A stretch of 64,000 bases of DNA from Nocardiopsis sp. FR4 (GCF_009830945.1 NZ_VWVV01000014.1:1-64000); one strand, 5' to 3'. Positions 52,584 to 61,653 are shown, numbered from the stretch's first letter. Numbers and translations: made by a program. Notes: generated by a model from the sequence alone, not told the origin.

Positions 52584-54011
52584 TCACAGGACCTGGAGCC
52601 CCTCGCGGGGCTCGCGGCGGCGCGCCTGGCCGGGCACCGCGGAGGCGGTCTCGGCCTCGGGGTCGGGGCGGCGCAGCACGCCCCGGGTGTCCAGGAGCAG
52701 TCGCGCGTACTCCTCCAGCAGCTTGGGCCGGTACTCGCTGTGGTCGGTGAGCAGAATGGTCAGGTCGGCGTCGGCCAGCGCCTGCTCCAGGTCGGTGGAG
52801 CGCGGGATGTCCACCCCGTCGACATCCCACGACTCCACGTGCGGGTCGTGGTAGGTGAGGGTGGCGCCCTTGGCGGCCAGCTTGCGCGCGACCGGCCGGG
52901 CCGGGGACTCGCGCTGGTCCGCGATGTCGGCCTTGTAGGTCACCCCCAGCAGCAGCACCTTGGAGCGCGACAGCGCCAGCCCGGAGTCGTTGAGCAGCTC
53001 CTGCGCCCGCTGGATGACGTAGGAGGGCATCCGGCCGTTGATCTCCTGGGCCAGCTCCACGAACCGGAACGGGTACCCGAGGGTCTTGACCTTGTACGAC
53101 AGGTAGTTCGGGTCGATCGGGATGCAGTGCCCGCCCACGCCCGGACCGGGGTAGAAGGCCTGGAAGCCGAACGGCTTGGTGGCCGCAGCCGCGATGGAGT
53201 CCCACAGGTCCACGCCCAGCTCCTGGCAGAAGATGGCCATCTCGTTGACCAGGGCGATGTTGACGTGCCGGTAGGTGTTCTCCAGCAGCTTGGCCATCTC
53301 CGCCTCGCGGGTGCCGCGCGCCCGCACCACGGTGTTCACGAACGCGGAGTAGAAGGAGGCCGCGGCCTCCCCGCACTCGGGGGTGAGCCCGCCGACCACC
53401 TTGGGCGTGTTGGCCACGCCGAAGGTCGGGTTGCCCGGGTCGATGCGCTCGGGCGAGAAGGCCAGGTGGAAGTCGGCGCCCGCGACCAGGCCGGACTCCT
53501 CCAGCAGCGGACGGACCACCTCCTCGGTGGTGCCCGGGTAGGTGGTGGACTCCAGGATGACCAGGGTCCCCGGCTGCAGCTGTGCGGCGATCGACCTGGC
53601 CGCCGAGGTGACCGCGCCCAGGTCCGGCCCGCCCTCGGGCGAGAGCGGCGTGGGCACGCAGATCACGATGGTGCGCGTCGTGGACAGGCACGCGGGGTCC
53701 GTGGTCGCGGTGAAGCCACGGTCCAGCATCCGGCGGACGTCCTCCGAGGAGAGGTCGTCGACGTGGGACACGGCCTTGTTGAGCCCGTCGACGACGCGAC
53801 TGCTCACGTCCAGGCCGGTGACCTTCAGGCCCGCGGACACGGCCTCGGCCGCCAGCGGCAGGCCGACGTAGCCGAGACCGAGGACGACGAGGTCACTGAC
53901 CGCGCCGGCGGACTGCTCGGGAACAGGTGCTGGGTTGGAGGCTGCGGCATCCACTTTGTGGTCACACTCGCATTCATTTCGTGAACGGGCGTAAATAGCG
54001 GGGAGTGCCAT
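52584..54011 (-). CDS. UDP-N-acetylhexosamine 6-dehydrogenase (WecC/WbpA-like)
   Basis: A 475-residue nucleotide-sugar dehydrogenase. LVVLGLGYVGLPLAAEAV is the NAD loop, LESTTYPGTT and FSPERIDPGN are substrate-site motifs, and the catalytic cysteine lies in GVGGHCIPIDPNYLSYK, which is closer to the WbpA/TviB group than to E. coli WecC. With the UDP-GlcNAc 2-epimerase 2 kb away, the product is UDP-ManNAcA or UDP-GlcNAcA. The first 35 residues (YARSRNECECDHKV) are unlike the family and lie in an AT-richer patch; a GTG at 53954 is an alternative start. Confidence 0.9.
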   Translation of the reverse strand: MALPAIYARSRNECECDHKVDAAASNPAPVPEQSAGAVSDLVVLGLGYVGLPLAAEAVSAGLKVTGLDVSSRVVDGLNKAVSHVDDLSSEDVRRMLDRGFTATTDPACLSTTRTIVICVPTPLSPEGGPDLGAVTSAARSIAAQLQPGTLVILESTTYPGTTEEVVRPLLEESGLVAGADFHLAFSPERIDPGNPTFGVANTPKVVGGLTPECGEAAASFYSAFVNTVVRARGTREAEMAKLLENTYRHVNIALVNEMAIFCQELGVDLWDSIAAAATKPFGFQAFYPGPGVGGHCIPIDPNYLSYKVKTLGYPFRFVELAQEINGRMPSYVIQRAQELLNDSGLALSRSKVLLLGVTYKADIADQRESPARPVARKLAAKGATLTYHDPHVESWDVDGVDIPRSTDLEQALADADLTILLTDHSEYRPKLLEEYARLLLDTRGVLRRPDPEAETASAVPGQARRREPREGLQVL

Positions 54012-54080
54012 CGCTCAGCGCTTTGCACGTCCGAGCCCAAGTGCCTTGGACGTTCGAGTGTAGGCAGCTGGAGCCCCCGG

Positions 54081-55895
54081 TTACGGGTTCTGGCCTGGTT
54101 CGGTCATTTTTCGAATCAGAACCCGGTACGCCTGGTTATAGCGGTATGCGGCCTCGGTCCAGGTGCGATCGGCGACGAGGCCGCGACCCGCACTGCCGTA
54201 GGAAGCCCGCTTTTCCCGACTGTAAGCGAGCTTTGTCAGGACATCGGCGAGGCTTGCCGATTCGCCCGCAGGAATTAACTCTCCTGTCACTCCGGGTTCC
54301 ACGATCTCTCGCAATGCCGGGAGGTCACTGGTCACCACCGGCAGCCCGCCCGCCATGGCCTCCACGGGCTTGAGCGGGGTGACCAGGCGGCACACCCTCT
54401 CGTCCCGCCGCGGCACCGCGAACACGTTCAGCGCGGCGTGGTGGGCGCGCACCCGGTCGGCGGGCACCCGGCCGGTGAAGTGCGCGACCCCGCGCAGTTC
54501 CAGCGACTCCGCCCGGGCGCGCAGCGCGGGCAGCTCGGGGCCGTCCCCCACGATCAGGGCGTGCGCCCGCTCGCCGCCCTCGCGCATCAGGGCCACCGCC
54601 TCCAGCAGCGTGTCCAGCCCCTCGTAGCCGAAGCAGCTGGTGGTCGTGCCCACCACGAACTCCTCCGCGCCGATGCCCAGTTCCTCGCGGACCCGGGCGC
54701 CCTCCTCCAGCGGCAGCGGCTCCAGGAAGGAGGCCTCCACCGCGTTGGGCACCACCAGCAGGCGCTCCCGGGCCACGCCCCGCGCCTCGATGTCGGCGCG
54801 CATCGCCTCGCCCAGGGTCACCACCAGGTCGGCGGACAGCATGCACTCGGTCTCGTTCGCCCGCTCGGTCCGGTAGAACGCGTCGTCCACGCTCCGGGAG
54901 GGGTCGCGGGACAGCCAGGACTCCTCCAGGAACCCCCGCACCTCGTACACCACGGGCAGCCCGAACCTGCGCCCCAGCTCCAGGGCCAGCCGGGCGTTGT
55001 GGTGGTTGCTCGCCGCGTGCAGCACGTGCGGGCGCAGCGCCTCCACCAGGGGGGCGGCCATCCGCACCCCCGCCTCCAGCTCCCCGGCCGCGTCGGCGGG
55101 GGCCGTCCACGGCAGCAGGCGGTGGTAGGAGACGCCGTCCAGGCGCACCAGCGTGCGCGGGTCCGGAACCCCCTTCGTGAGCGGATAGCCCACGCGGGTG
55201 ACCACGTGCACGTCCATCCCGGCCTCGCGCTGGGCGACCGCGATCCGGTGGGTGCGCTGGGTGTACCCCGCGTTGGTGTGCGGCAGGGCGTTGGTCACCA
55301 GGTGCAGCACCCGCAGCCCCGCTCCGGGTGACGACGGATCCTCGGCCACACGCCAGCGTTCACCGGCGCGCTCCTCCGGTCGCCGAGCGTTCACCGTGTC
55401 GTCGGGTCGCGTTCGGGCACCGCGGGTTAACGTGATTCCGTGACGGTCAGGCGAAACGGACGAGGGCGGAGCGACAGCGCGTCCCGTGGCCAGGGCCGTC
55501 CGGTACTCCGCGGTCTCCCGGAGCTCACCCTCTGGGAGCTGTTCGACCAGCTCACGGGCGGTTTCCGCGTCTCCCGCCGCCAGGCAGGCCGCCACCAGGC
55601 GGCTCACCCGGCGGGGCGGGGCGCCGCTTGCCGAGGCGAGCACCGCCGCGCGGGCGTCACCGCGCCGGCCCTGGTCCCACAGGGCGTAGGCGCGGGCCCT
55701 GCCGCCCGCACGGGCGGCCAGGGCGCGCAGCGCGCGCCGCAGCGGACCGGGCGCCAGCCGCAGCGCCAGCAGCGGCAGCCGGGCCGGATCGGACCTCAGG
55801 TGTCGCCAGGCCAACGACAGGGTGAACGTCACCGCCCGCAGCCAGCGGGTGCGCGGACGCGGAACCTCGGATTGGGAAGCTTGGGTGTCATGCAC
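54081..55895 (-). CDS. Large GT4 glycosyltransferase with helical N-terminal extension, two TTA codons
   Basis: A 604-residue protein. Residues 1-140 form an alanine/arginine-rich helical region, possibly TPR-like (LVAACLAAGDAETARELVEQ), followed by a linker, then a GT-B glycosyltransferase from about residue 193 (LRVLHLVTNALPHTNAGYTQ). VVPNAVEASF, GTTTSCFGYEGLDTLLEAV and LVTPLKPVEAMAGGLPVVTS are GT4 motifs, with the EX7E region near the last. Codons 156 and 540 are TTA, and the last ~85 codons use AT-rich synonyms unlike the rest. The stop is TAA. It is divergent from the 2-epimerase. Confidence 0.87.
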   Translation of the reverse strand: MHDTQASQSEVPRPRTRWLRAVTFTLSLAWRHLRSDPARLPLLALRLAPGPLRRALRALAARAGGRARAYALWDQGRRGDARAAVLASASGAPPRRVSRLVAACLAAGDAETARELVEQLPEGELRETAEYRTALATGRAVAPPSSVSPDRHGITLTRGARTRPDDTVNARRPEERAGERWRVAEDPSSPGAGLRVLHLVTNALPHTNAGYTQRTHRIAVAQREAGMDVHVVTRVGYPLTKGVPDPRTLVRLDGVSYHRLLPWTAPADAAGELEAGVRMAAPLVEALRPHVLHAASNHHNARLALELGRRFGLPVVYEVRGFLEESWLSRDPSRSVDDAFYRTERANETECMLSADLVVTLGEAMRADIEARGVARERLLVVPNAVEASFLEPLPLEEGARVREELGIGAEEFVVGTTTSCFGYEGLDTLLEAVALMREGGERAHALIVGDGPELPALRARAESLELRGVAHFTGRVPADRVRAHHAALNVFAVPRRDERVCRLVTPLKPVEAMAGGLPVVTSDLPALREIVEPGVTGELIPAGESASLADVLTKLAYSREKRASYGSAGRGLVADRTWTEAAYRYNQAYRVLIRKMTEPGQNP

Positions 55896-55927
55896 GGTCA
55901 GTCACACAACCACGCCGACGTGACCAT

Positions 55928-55940
55928 GTGGTGACACCAC
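55928..55940. promoter_or_regulatory. Palindrome GTGGTG-A-CACCAC in the divergent promoter region
   Basis: Perfect 6-base arms around one base, nested between CCATGT (55924-55929) and ACATGG (55945-55950), another inverted pair. It lies 33 bases upstream of the GT4 start and is well placed to act on it. Confidence 0.45.
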
Positions 55941-56110
55941 GGCGACATGGACGGGACGGCTGGGGCAAAGAAAGCTCCTCGCTGGAACCGGGTGCGGGGC
56001 CGAACGCCATCGGCCCGGAGCCCGAACGAGCCGGAACGCCACTGGACCGCAGTCGGACCACACCAGTCCCGCCGGTCACGGCGGGAACACCACCCCAAAC
56101 AGAAGGAAAC

Positions 56111-57232
56111 GTGAGAGCCGTGGCAACGAGCGCCCCCCTGGGGAGCCAGGACACCGGGATCGTGCACGTCGTCGGCGCGCGCCCCAACTTCGTCAAGGCC
56201 GCGCCCGTCGTCTCCGCCCTGCGCGGGCGCGGCGCCCACCAGTCGGTCGTGCACACCGGGCAGCACTACGACGACCGCATGTCCGCCGTGTTCTTCCGCG
56301 ACCTGAACCTGCCGACCCCCGACGTCGACCTCGGCGTGGGCTCCGGCTCGCACGCCGCGCAGACCGCCGCCCTCATGGTGGGCCTGGAGCAGGAGTTCAC
56401 CGCGCGCCAGCCCGGCATGGTGGTCGTCTACGGGGACGTCAACTCCACCGTCGCCGCAGCCCTGGTCGCCGCCAAACTGGGGATCCCCGTCGCCCACGTG
56501 GAGGCGGGCCTGCGCTCCTTCGACAACACCATGCCCGAGGAGATCAACCGCAGGGTCACCGACCAGCTCAGCGACCTGTGCTTCGCCACCAGCCCCGAGG
56601 CCGTCGGCCACCTGGCCGCCGAGGGCGTCTCGCCCGACCGGGTCCACCTGGTCGGCAACCCCATGATCGACACCCTGCTGAGCAACCTCGACCGCTTCGA
56701 CGTCCAGGCCCTGCGCGCCCGCCTCGACCTGCCCGAGCGCTACGTCGCCGCCACCCTGCACCGGCCCGCGAACGTGGACGACCCCGACAACGTCGCCCGC
56801 CTCACCGCCCGCCTGCACGAGATCGCCGACCTCGCCGACGTGGTCATGCCCGTGCACCCCCGGGGCAAGGCCGCCTTCGACCGGGCCGGCCTGGGCGACC
56901 ACCCGCGCGTGCGCCTCCTCGAACCCCTCGGCTACCTCGACTTCGTCGCCCTCACCCGCGGCGCGGCCGCGGTGGTCACCGACTCCGGCGGCGTGCAGGA
57001 GGAGACCACGATCCTCGGCGTGCCCTGCCTGACCCTGCGCCCCAACACCGAGCGCCCCGTCACCATCACCCACGGGACCAACCAGCTCGTCACCGAGGCC
57101 GACCTCATCCAGGCCGTCACCAAGGTCCTGCACGGGCAGACCCCCGAGCGGATCGGCGACGACACCCCGCCCCTGTGGGACGGCCGCGCCGGTGAGCGCA
57201 TCGCCTCCGTCCTCACCCAGTGGTCCAGGTGA
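56111..57232 (+). CDS. wecB: UDP-N-acetylglucosamine 2-epimerase (non-hydrolysing)
   Basis: A 373-residue GT-B-like epimerase that interconverts UDP-GlcNAc and UDP-ManNAc. GARPNFVKAAPV, HTGQHYDDRMS, VYGDVNST, HVEAGLRS, PEEINRRVTDQLSD, TLHRPANVD and DSGGVQEET are all diagnostic. GAAGGAA lies before the chosen GTG; the frame is open to 55928, but that part is low-complexity and precedes the conserved start. It supplies UDP-ManNAc to the dehydrogenase gene. The stop codon is embedded in an AGGTGA ribosome-like site. Confidence 0.93.
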   Translation: MRAVATSAPLGSQDTGIVHVVGARPNFVKAAPVVSALRGRGAHQSVVHTGQHYDDRMSAVFFRDLNLPTPDVDLGVGSGSHAAQTAALMVGLEQEFTARQPGMVVVYGDVNSTVAAALVAAKLGIPVAHVEAGLRSFDNTMPEEINRRVTDQLSDLCFATSPEAVGHLAAEGVSPDRVHLVGNPMIDTLLSNLDRFDVQALRARLDLPERYVAATLHRPANVDDPDNVARLTARLHEIADLADVVMPVHPRGKAAFDRAGLGDHPRVRLLEPLGYLDFVALTRGAAAVVTDSGGVQEETTILGVPCLTLRPNTERPVTITHGTNQLVTEADLIQAVTKVLHGQTPERIGDDTPPLWDGRAGERIASVLTQWSR

Positions 57233-57238
57233 GACCCG

Positions 57239-57397
57239 ATGACGGACGAACAGCCAGGCCCCGTTCCCGCACCCAGACCCGCGGGCGCGCAGAGGGGCGT
57301 CCGCGCCCGGAGGGGCCCGCGGAGGGACACCGTCCCGGTCCAGTTCCGGCCGCCCGGCCGCACCAACGCTCCGATTCCCCCACAGCGCTCCAGGTGA
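57239..57397 (+). CDS. Possible small ORF after wecB, 52 residues
   Basis: Starts at an ATG 6 bases after the wecB stop, with AGGTGAG (overlapping that stop) as a ribosome site. The product is arginine/proline-rich (MTDEQPGPVPAPRP start) with no known domain. Its own stop is again within AGGTGA. It may be a short coupled gene or a chance frame. Confidence 0.35.
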   Translation: MTDEQPGPVPAPRPAGAQRGVRARRGPRRDTVPVQFRPPGRTNAPIPPQRSR

Positions 57398-57403
57398 TCC
57401 GCC

Positions 57404-57616
57404 ATGGCACACACCCACCCGCACGCCCCGCCCCCGGTCCGGTGCACGCCGTGCCCCGACCCGGATTCCCCGGCGGTGAGGGCGACGCGCCTCGCCAGGG
57501 GTATCCGCACCCGGCCCGGTACGCGCCCCCGGCCCCCGGCGGGGGAGCGTCCCACGGGCGCAGTGGTTTCGCCGATCCGAACAGAACACAAGGTGGCAGA
57601 CCGTGAAACGGCGTGA
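57404..57616 (+). CDS. Possible small ORF before the coiled-coil gene, 70 residues
   Basis: Starts at an ATG 6 bases after the preceding small ORF, with AGGTGAT as its ribosome site, and ends 14 bases inside the next gene. The product is histidine/proline-rich at the N terminus with a CTPC pair (MAHTHPHAPPPVRCTPCPD). No family is recognised. The repeated stop-within-ribosome-site arrangement is the only support. Confidence 0.33.
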   Translation: MAHTHPHAPPPVRCTPCPDPDSPAVRATRLARGIRTRPGTRPRPPAGERPTGAVVSPIRTEHKVADRETA

Positions 57617-59378
57617 ACAGAGCCAGACCGAACAGCTGCGCCAGGCGCTGGCCGAGCGCGAGGCCCAGCTCCAGGAGGCACGCGCACGGCTGGCGGCCGT
57701 GGAGGGCTCCACCTCGCTACAGGTGGGGCGTGCGCTCACGGCCGCGGCCAAGAAGCCCGGCCGGTCCCTGGTCAAGCTTCCGCGTGACCTCTACCGCCTC
57801 TGGCGGCGCAGCGGCACCACCCGCCACACCGAACGCCGCCGCGGCGCCGAGCCGGTCCGGTCCTTCGACGCCGACCGCCAGGAGGCCCGCCTCCTCACCG
57901 GCGTCCCGGGCGGCGGGCACGACCTGCTGGTCGTCGCCACCGTCGTGGGCCCCGCCGTCGCCGAGGCGATCCACCCCTACGTGCACCCGGTGCCCCTGCG
58001 CCCGCACGACGCCCAGATCGTCATGGACGGCGTGGACGTGGACCTGGTCCTGGTCTCGGCCTCGGCCGCCGCCCCCGGCTCGCAGTGGGCCCACGTGGGC
58101 GACCCCGCCGTCGTGGACCGCACCCGCGCGCTGCACTGGGTGCTGGAGTCCGCCGCGGCCCGGGGCATCCCCACCGTCCTGCTCGACGACGCCCCCGCCC
58201 CGCCCGCCCTGCGCGAACTCGGCTTCGACCGGGTCCACCGGGGCGACGCCGGGGTCCCCCTGCACCAGTTCAACCCGGTGGCCGCCCACCTGACCCCCGG
58301 GCCCAAGGCCGTGTTCGTCCGCGGGCACCGCGACGAGCCCGTGCCCGACGTCCTCACCGAACTGGGCGCGGGCGTGGTGGACGCCGACTCCCCGGCGCTG
58401 GCCGACGCCCTGCGCGCCGCCAACGTCGCCGTCGTCCCCGCCTTCCCGAGCGAGGACACCCGGCTGCGCCGCCGCGCCTGGGCGTGCGGCACCCGCGTGG
58501 TCGCCCACGCCGCGGTCCCGGACCCGGCCGACCCGGCCGCCGAGGGACTGGCGGTCACCGTGCCGCGTCTGCGCGCCGAGGGGCCCACGCCCGCCGAGCA
58601 GCGGGGTATGCTCCGGCAGGTCTTCCTCCGGGAGGCCACACCGGTCCGCCTCGCCGAGGTCCTGGAGGGCCTGGAGTTCCCGCCCGGCACGTCGGGCGCC
58701 GAGCTCCCGCTGCGCGGGCGCGCCGTGGCCGTCCTGGCCGACCCGGCCGGGGAGGAGGACGCCGACCTGCTCGCCGACGACCTGCTGTCCGCACTGCTCA
58801 GGCCCACGGAGGTGGTCGTGCCGCACACGGCCGCGCGCCTGCCCGGCGTCCAGCGGCTGCGCGCCGAGGGCGTCACCGTGCGCACCGCGCGCTTCAGCAC
58901 CCCGGACACGCCCGAGGAGCTGACCCGGGACACGACGGAGGTCCACGCGGGCGGGCTCGGCCCGGAGCGGTGGGCGGTCCTGGCCGGACGCGCCACCACG
59001 CCCTGGGCCCTGCCCTGGTCCGGGCCGATGGGCCGCAGGCGCCTGGCCGACCTGGTGTGCGCCGCCGAGTGCTCGGACGCCGACGCTGTCGGCACCGCCG
59101 AGCCGGACACCGCCGACGGGGAGCCGGCACCCGGCACGAGCGATTTCTTCGACCGTCCGGCCGCCGACGCGCGGCAGTACGTCTTCGTCAGCTCCGTCGT
59201 GCCGGAGCTGGCCCGCACCGACCTGCTCAGGAGAGGCTGGGACCCCGAGCAGTGGAACCGGCGCGGCACCCGGCTCCTGGCCCTGGGGCCCGACCACGGA
59301 ACGGGCGCCGACACCGACTCCGACGCCGAGGACGCCGTGTACGACGCCGCGGACGCCCCGACCGGTGCGGTCGGTTGA
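57603..59378 (+). CDS. Coiled-coil protein of the polysaccharide locus, unknown function
   Basis: A 591-residue acidic, soluble protein I cannot assign. Residues 1-40 form a coiled coil (EQLRQALAEREAQLQEARAR), followed by a basic patch (KKPGRSLVKLPRDLYRLWRR). The rest alternates strands and helices (HDLLVVATVVGPAVAEAIHP, MDGVDVDLVLVSASA, ANVAVVPAFPSEDT) in a way that recalls a GT-B glycosyltransferase-like or response-domain fold, but no EX7E or DxD motif is clear. The coiled coil plus SLVKLPRDLYRLWRR resembles the linker before glycosyltransferase domains in other actinobacterial polysaccharide proteins. AAGGTGG precedes the GTG. Confidence 0.7.
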   Translation: MKRREQSQTEQLRQALAEREAQLQEARARLAAVEGSTSLQVGRALTAAAKKPGRSLVKLPRDLYRLWRRSGTTRHTERRRGAEPVRSFDADRQEARLLTGVPGGGHDLLVVATVVGPAVAEAIHPYVHPVPLRPHDAQIVMDGVDVDLVLVSASAAAPGSQWAHVGDPAVVDRTRALHWVLESAAARGIPTVLLDDAPAPPALRELGFDRVHRGDAGVPLHQFNPVAAHLTPGPKAVFVRGHRDEPVPDVLTELGAGVVDADSPALADALRAANVAVVPAFPSEDTRLRRRAWACGTRVVAHAAVPDPADPAAEGLAVTVPRLRAEGPTPAEQRGMLRQVFLREATPVRLAEVLEGLEFPPGTSGAELPLRGRAVAVLADPAGEEDADLLADDLLSALLRPTEVVVPHTAARLPGVQRLRAEGVTVRTARFSTPDTPEELTRDTTEVHAGGLGPERWAVLAGRATTPWALPWSGPMGRRRLADLVCAAECSDADAVGTAEPDTADGEPAPGTSDFFDRPAADARQYVFVSSVVPELARTDLLRRGWDPEQWNRRGTRLLALGPDHGTGADTDSDAEDAVYDAADAPTGAVG

Positions 59379-59436
59379 CCGCCGAACGCGCCGACCGCCC
59401 CGCACGGGCACAGAGAAAGCATCCGAAGGGAAGAAC

Positions 59437-61653
59437 GTGAGTACACCGCCTCCGCGCGCACTCCTGTACGGGGACGTGGACCTCAACATCATCGACGGTT
59501 CGGCGGTCTGGGCGCAGTCGATGGCGCAGGCACTGGCCGCCGCCGGATGCGAGGTCACCCTGCTGCTGAAGGCGCCCGTGCGCACCGACCGGCTCACCGA
59601 GCCCCTCACCCGGGTGCCCGGGGTCCGGCTGCTGCGCCCCTACGAGGACAAGGCGCTGCCCGACCTGGGGCCGCGGGGGCTGACGCCGGAGCAGGCCGTC
59701 ACCCTGATGACCAGGCACCACGAGCGCAAGCCTTTCGACCTGGTGGTCGTGCGGGGCCGCCGCCTGGCGGGGCTGGCGGCCCAGGAGGAGGCGCTGGCCG
59801 GGCGCCTGTGGACCTACCTGACCGACTTCCCGCACAGCGTCGGCGAGCTGTCGGCCACCGCCACCGCCGAGCTCACCGAGATCGCCCTGGCCTCGCGCTT
59901 CCTGCTCTGCCAGACCGAGGAGCTGCGCGCCTTCCTGGAGTCCTCGGTGCCCGCGGCCTGCGGTCGCTCGGTCCTGTTCCCGCCCGTGGTGGTGGTCCCC
60001 GAGGACGTGCGCGCCGACGGCGAGGTCCACGCCCGCGCGCGCCTGGCCTACACCGGCAAGTTCGCGCCGCGCTGGAACACTCTGGAGATGACCGAGCTGC
60101 CCGCCGAGCTGGAGCGGCGCGGCGTGGACGCCGAACTGGTGATGATCGGCGACAAGATCCACTCCGAACCCGCCGACTGGGCCAAGCGCATGCGCAGGGC
60201 CCTGGAGGGCACGCCGGGCGTCGACTGGCGCGGAGGCATGTCCCGGGCCGACGCGCTGCGCCAGGCCGCCGAGTGCGGCTTCGGGCTGTCCTGGCGCGAC
60301 CCGTCCATGGACGCCAGCCTGGAGCTGTCCACCAAGGTGCTGGAGCTGGGCGCCCTCGGGCTCCCCGTGGTGCTCAACCGCACCCCCATGCACGAGACGA
60401 TGCTGGGCGCGGACTACCCGCTGTTCGCCGGGCCCGACGTCGCCTCGGTCGCCGAGGTGGTCGCCCGCGCGCACACCGACCGCGCCGTCTACGCCGACGC
60501 CGCCGCCCGCTGCCGGGACGCCGCCGCCGACCACACCCTGGAGCGCGCCGCCGAGCGGCTGCGCGGCTACCTCACCGAGGCGCTGCCGCCCGCACCGGCG
60601 GGGGCCGATCCCGAGCGGCCGCTCAAGGTGGTCGTGGCCGGGCACGACATGAAGTTCTTCACCCGCCTGGCCGAGTACCTGGACTCCCTGCCCGGCCTCG
60701 AGGTGCGCATCGACGAGTGGGAGGGGCTGAGCACCCACGACCAGTACCGCTCCCGCGAGCTGGCGGGCTGGGCGGACGTGGTGATCTGCGAGTGGTGTGG
60801 GCCCAACGCCCTGTTCTACTCCAAGTGGAAGCGGCCCGACCAGCGGCTCATCGTGCGTCTGCACCGCTTCGAGCTGTACGCGGAGTGGCCGCGCAAGCTC
60901 GACATCGGCAAGGTGGACGCGGTGGTGTGCGTCAGCCCCCACTACGCCGACCTGACCCGCGAGCTGACCGGCTGGCCCGCCGACAAGGTGATCGTCGTGC
61001 CCAACTGGGTGGACGACGAGCAGCTGGACCGGCCCAAGCTGTCCGGGGTGGAGTACTCCCTGGGCATGATCGGCGTCGCGCCCTCGCGCAAGCGCCTGGA
61101 CCGGGGCCTGGACGTGCTGGCGGAGCTGCGCCGGATGGACCCGCGCTACACATTGTCGATCAAGTCCAAGCAGCCGTGGGAGTACTGGTGGATCTGGAAC
61201 CGGCCGGAGGAGCGCGCCTACTTCGAGCGCGTCTACCGGCGGATCCAGCGCGACGAGCAGCTCGCCGCCGGGGTGGTCTTCGACTCCTTCGGACCCGACG
61301 TGGCCACCTGGCTGCGCCGGGTGGGGTTCATGCTCTCCACCAGTGACGACGAGTCCTTCCACCTGGCGCCCGCCGAGTGCGCCGCCTCCGGCGGGGTGCC
61401 CGCGCTGCTGCCCTGGCCGGGCGCGGACACCATCTACGACCCGCACTGGATCCACGACGACGCGGTGGCGATGGCCGAGGCCATCCACGCCACCGTGTCC
61501 GAGGGCCTGTTCACCGCCGAGGCCGAGCGCGCCCGCAGCGAGGTCACCAAGGCCTACGGCCTGGGCCGGGTGCGCGCGCTGTGGAGCGACCTGGTCGTGC
61601 GCGGCAAGGTGCCCGACCAGCCCGAGCGATCCGCCGCCCGGGCCGCCAACTGA
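59437..61653 (+). CDS. Tandem two-domain glycosyltransferase
   Basis: A 738-residue protein with two GT-B-like units. Unit 1 (about 1-385) starts ALLYGDVDLNIIDGSAVWAQ and includes YTGKFAPRWNTLEMTELPAE and LSTKVLELGALGLPVVLNRT (EX7E-like). Unit 2 (about 400-738) starts LKVVVAGHDMKFFTRLAEYL and includes VVPNWVDDEQL, GMIGVAPSRKRLDRGLDVL and SDDESFHLAPAECAASGGVP. Each has a donor-site motif, so both may be active and add two sugars in sequence. GAAGGGAAG precedes the GTG. It lies 58 bases after the coiled-coil gene, probably in the same operon. Confidence 0.88.
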   Translation: MSTPPPRALLYGDVDLNIIDGSAVWAQSMAQALAAAGCEVTLLLKAPVRTDRLTEPLTRVPGVRLLRPYEDKALPDLGPRGLTPEQAVTLMTRHHERKPFDLVVVRGRRLAGLAAQEEALAGRLWTYLTDFPHSVGELSATATAELTEIALASRFLLCQTEELRAFLESSVPAACGRSVLFPPVVVVPEDVRADGEVHARARLAYTGKFAPRWNTLEMTELPAELERRGVDAELVMIGDKIHSEPADWAKRMRRALEGTPGVDWRGGMSRADALRQAAECGFGLSWRDPSMDASLELSTKVLELGALGLPVVLNRTPMHETMLGADYPLFAGPDVASVAEVVARAHTDRAVYADAAARCRDAAADHTLERAAERLRGYLTEALPPAPAGADPERPLKVVVAGHDMKFFTRLAEYLDSLPGLEVRIDEWEGLSTHDQYRSRELAGWADVVICEWCGPNALFYSKWKRPDQRLIVRLHRFELYAEWPRKLDIGKVDAVVCVSPHYADLTRELTGWPADKVIVVPNWVDDEQLDRPKLSGVEYSLGMIGVAPSRKRLDRGLDVLAELRRMDPRYTLSIKSKQPWEYWWIWNRPEERAYFERVYRRIQRDEQLAAGVVFDSFGPDVATWLRRVGFMLSTSDDESFHLAPAECAASGGVPALLPWPGADTIYDPHWIHDDAVAMAEAIHATVSEGLFTAEAERARSEVTKAYGLGRVRALWSDLVVRGKVPDQPERSAARAAN

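Noticed and set aside
59227..61488. A 753-codon open frame on the minus strand
   Set aside because: It is antisense to the tandem glycosyltransferase, and its residues mirror that gene's codon bias.
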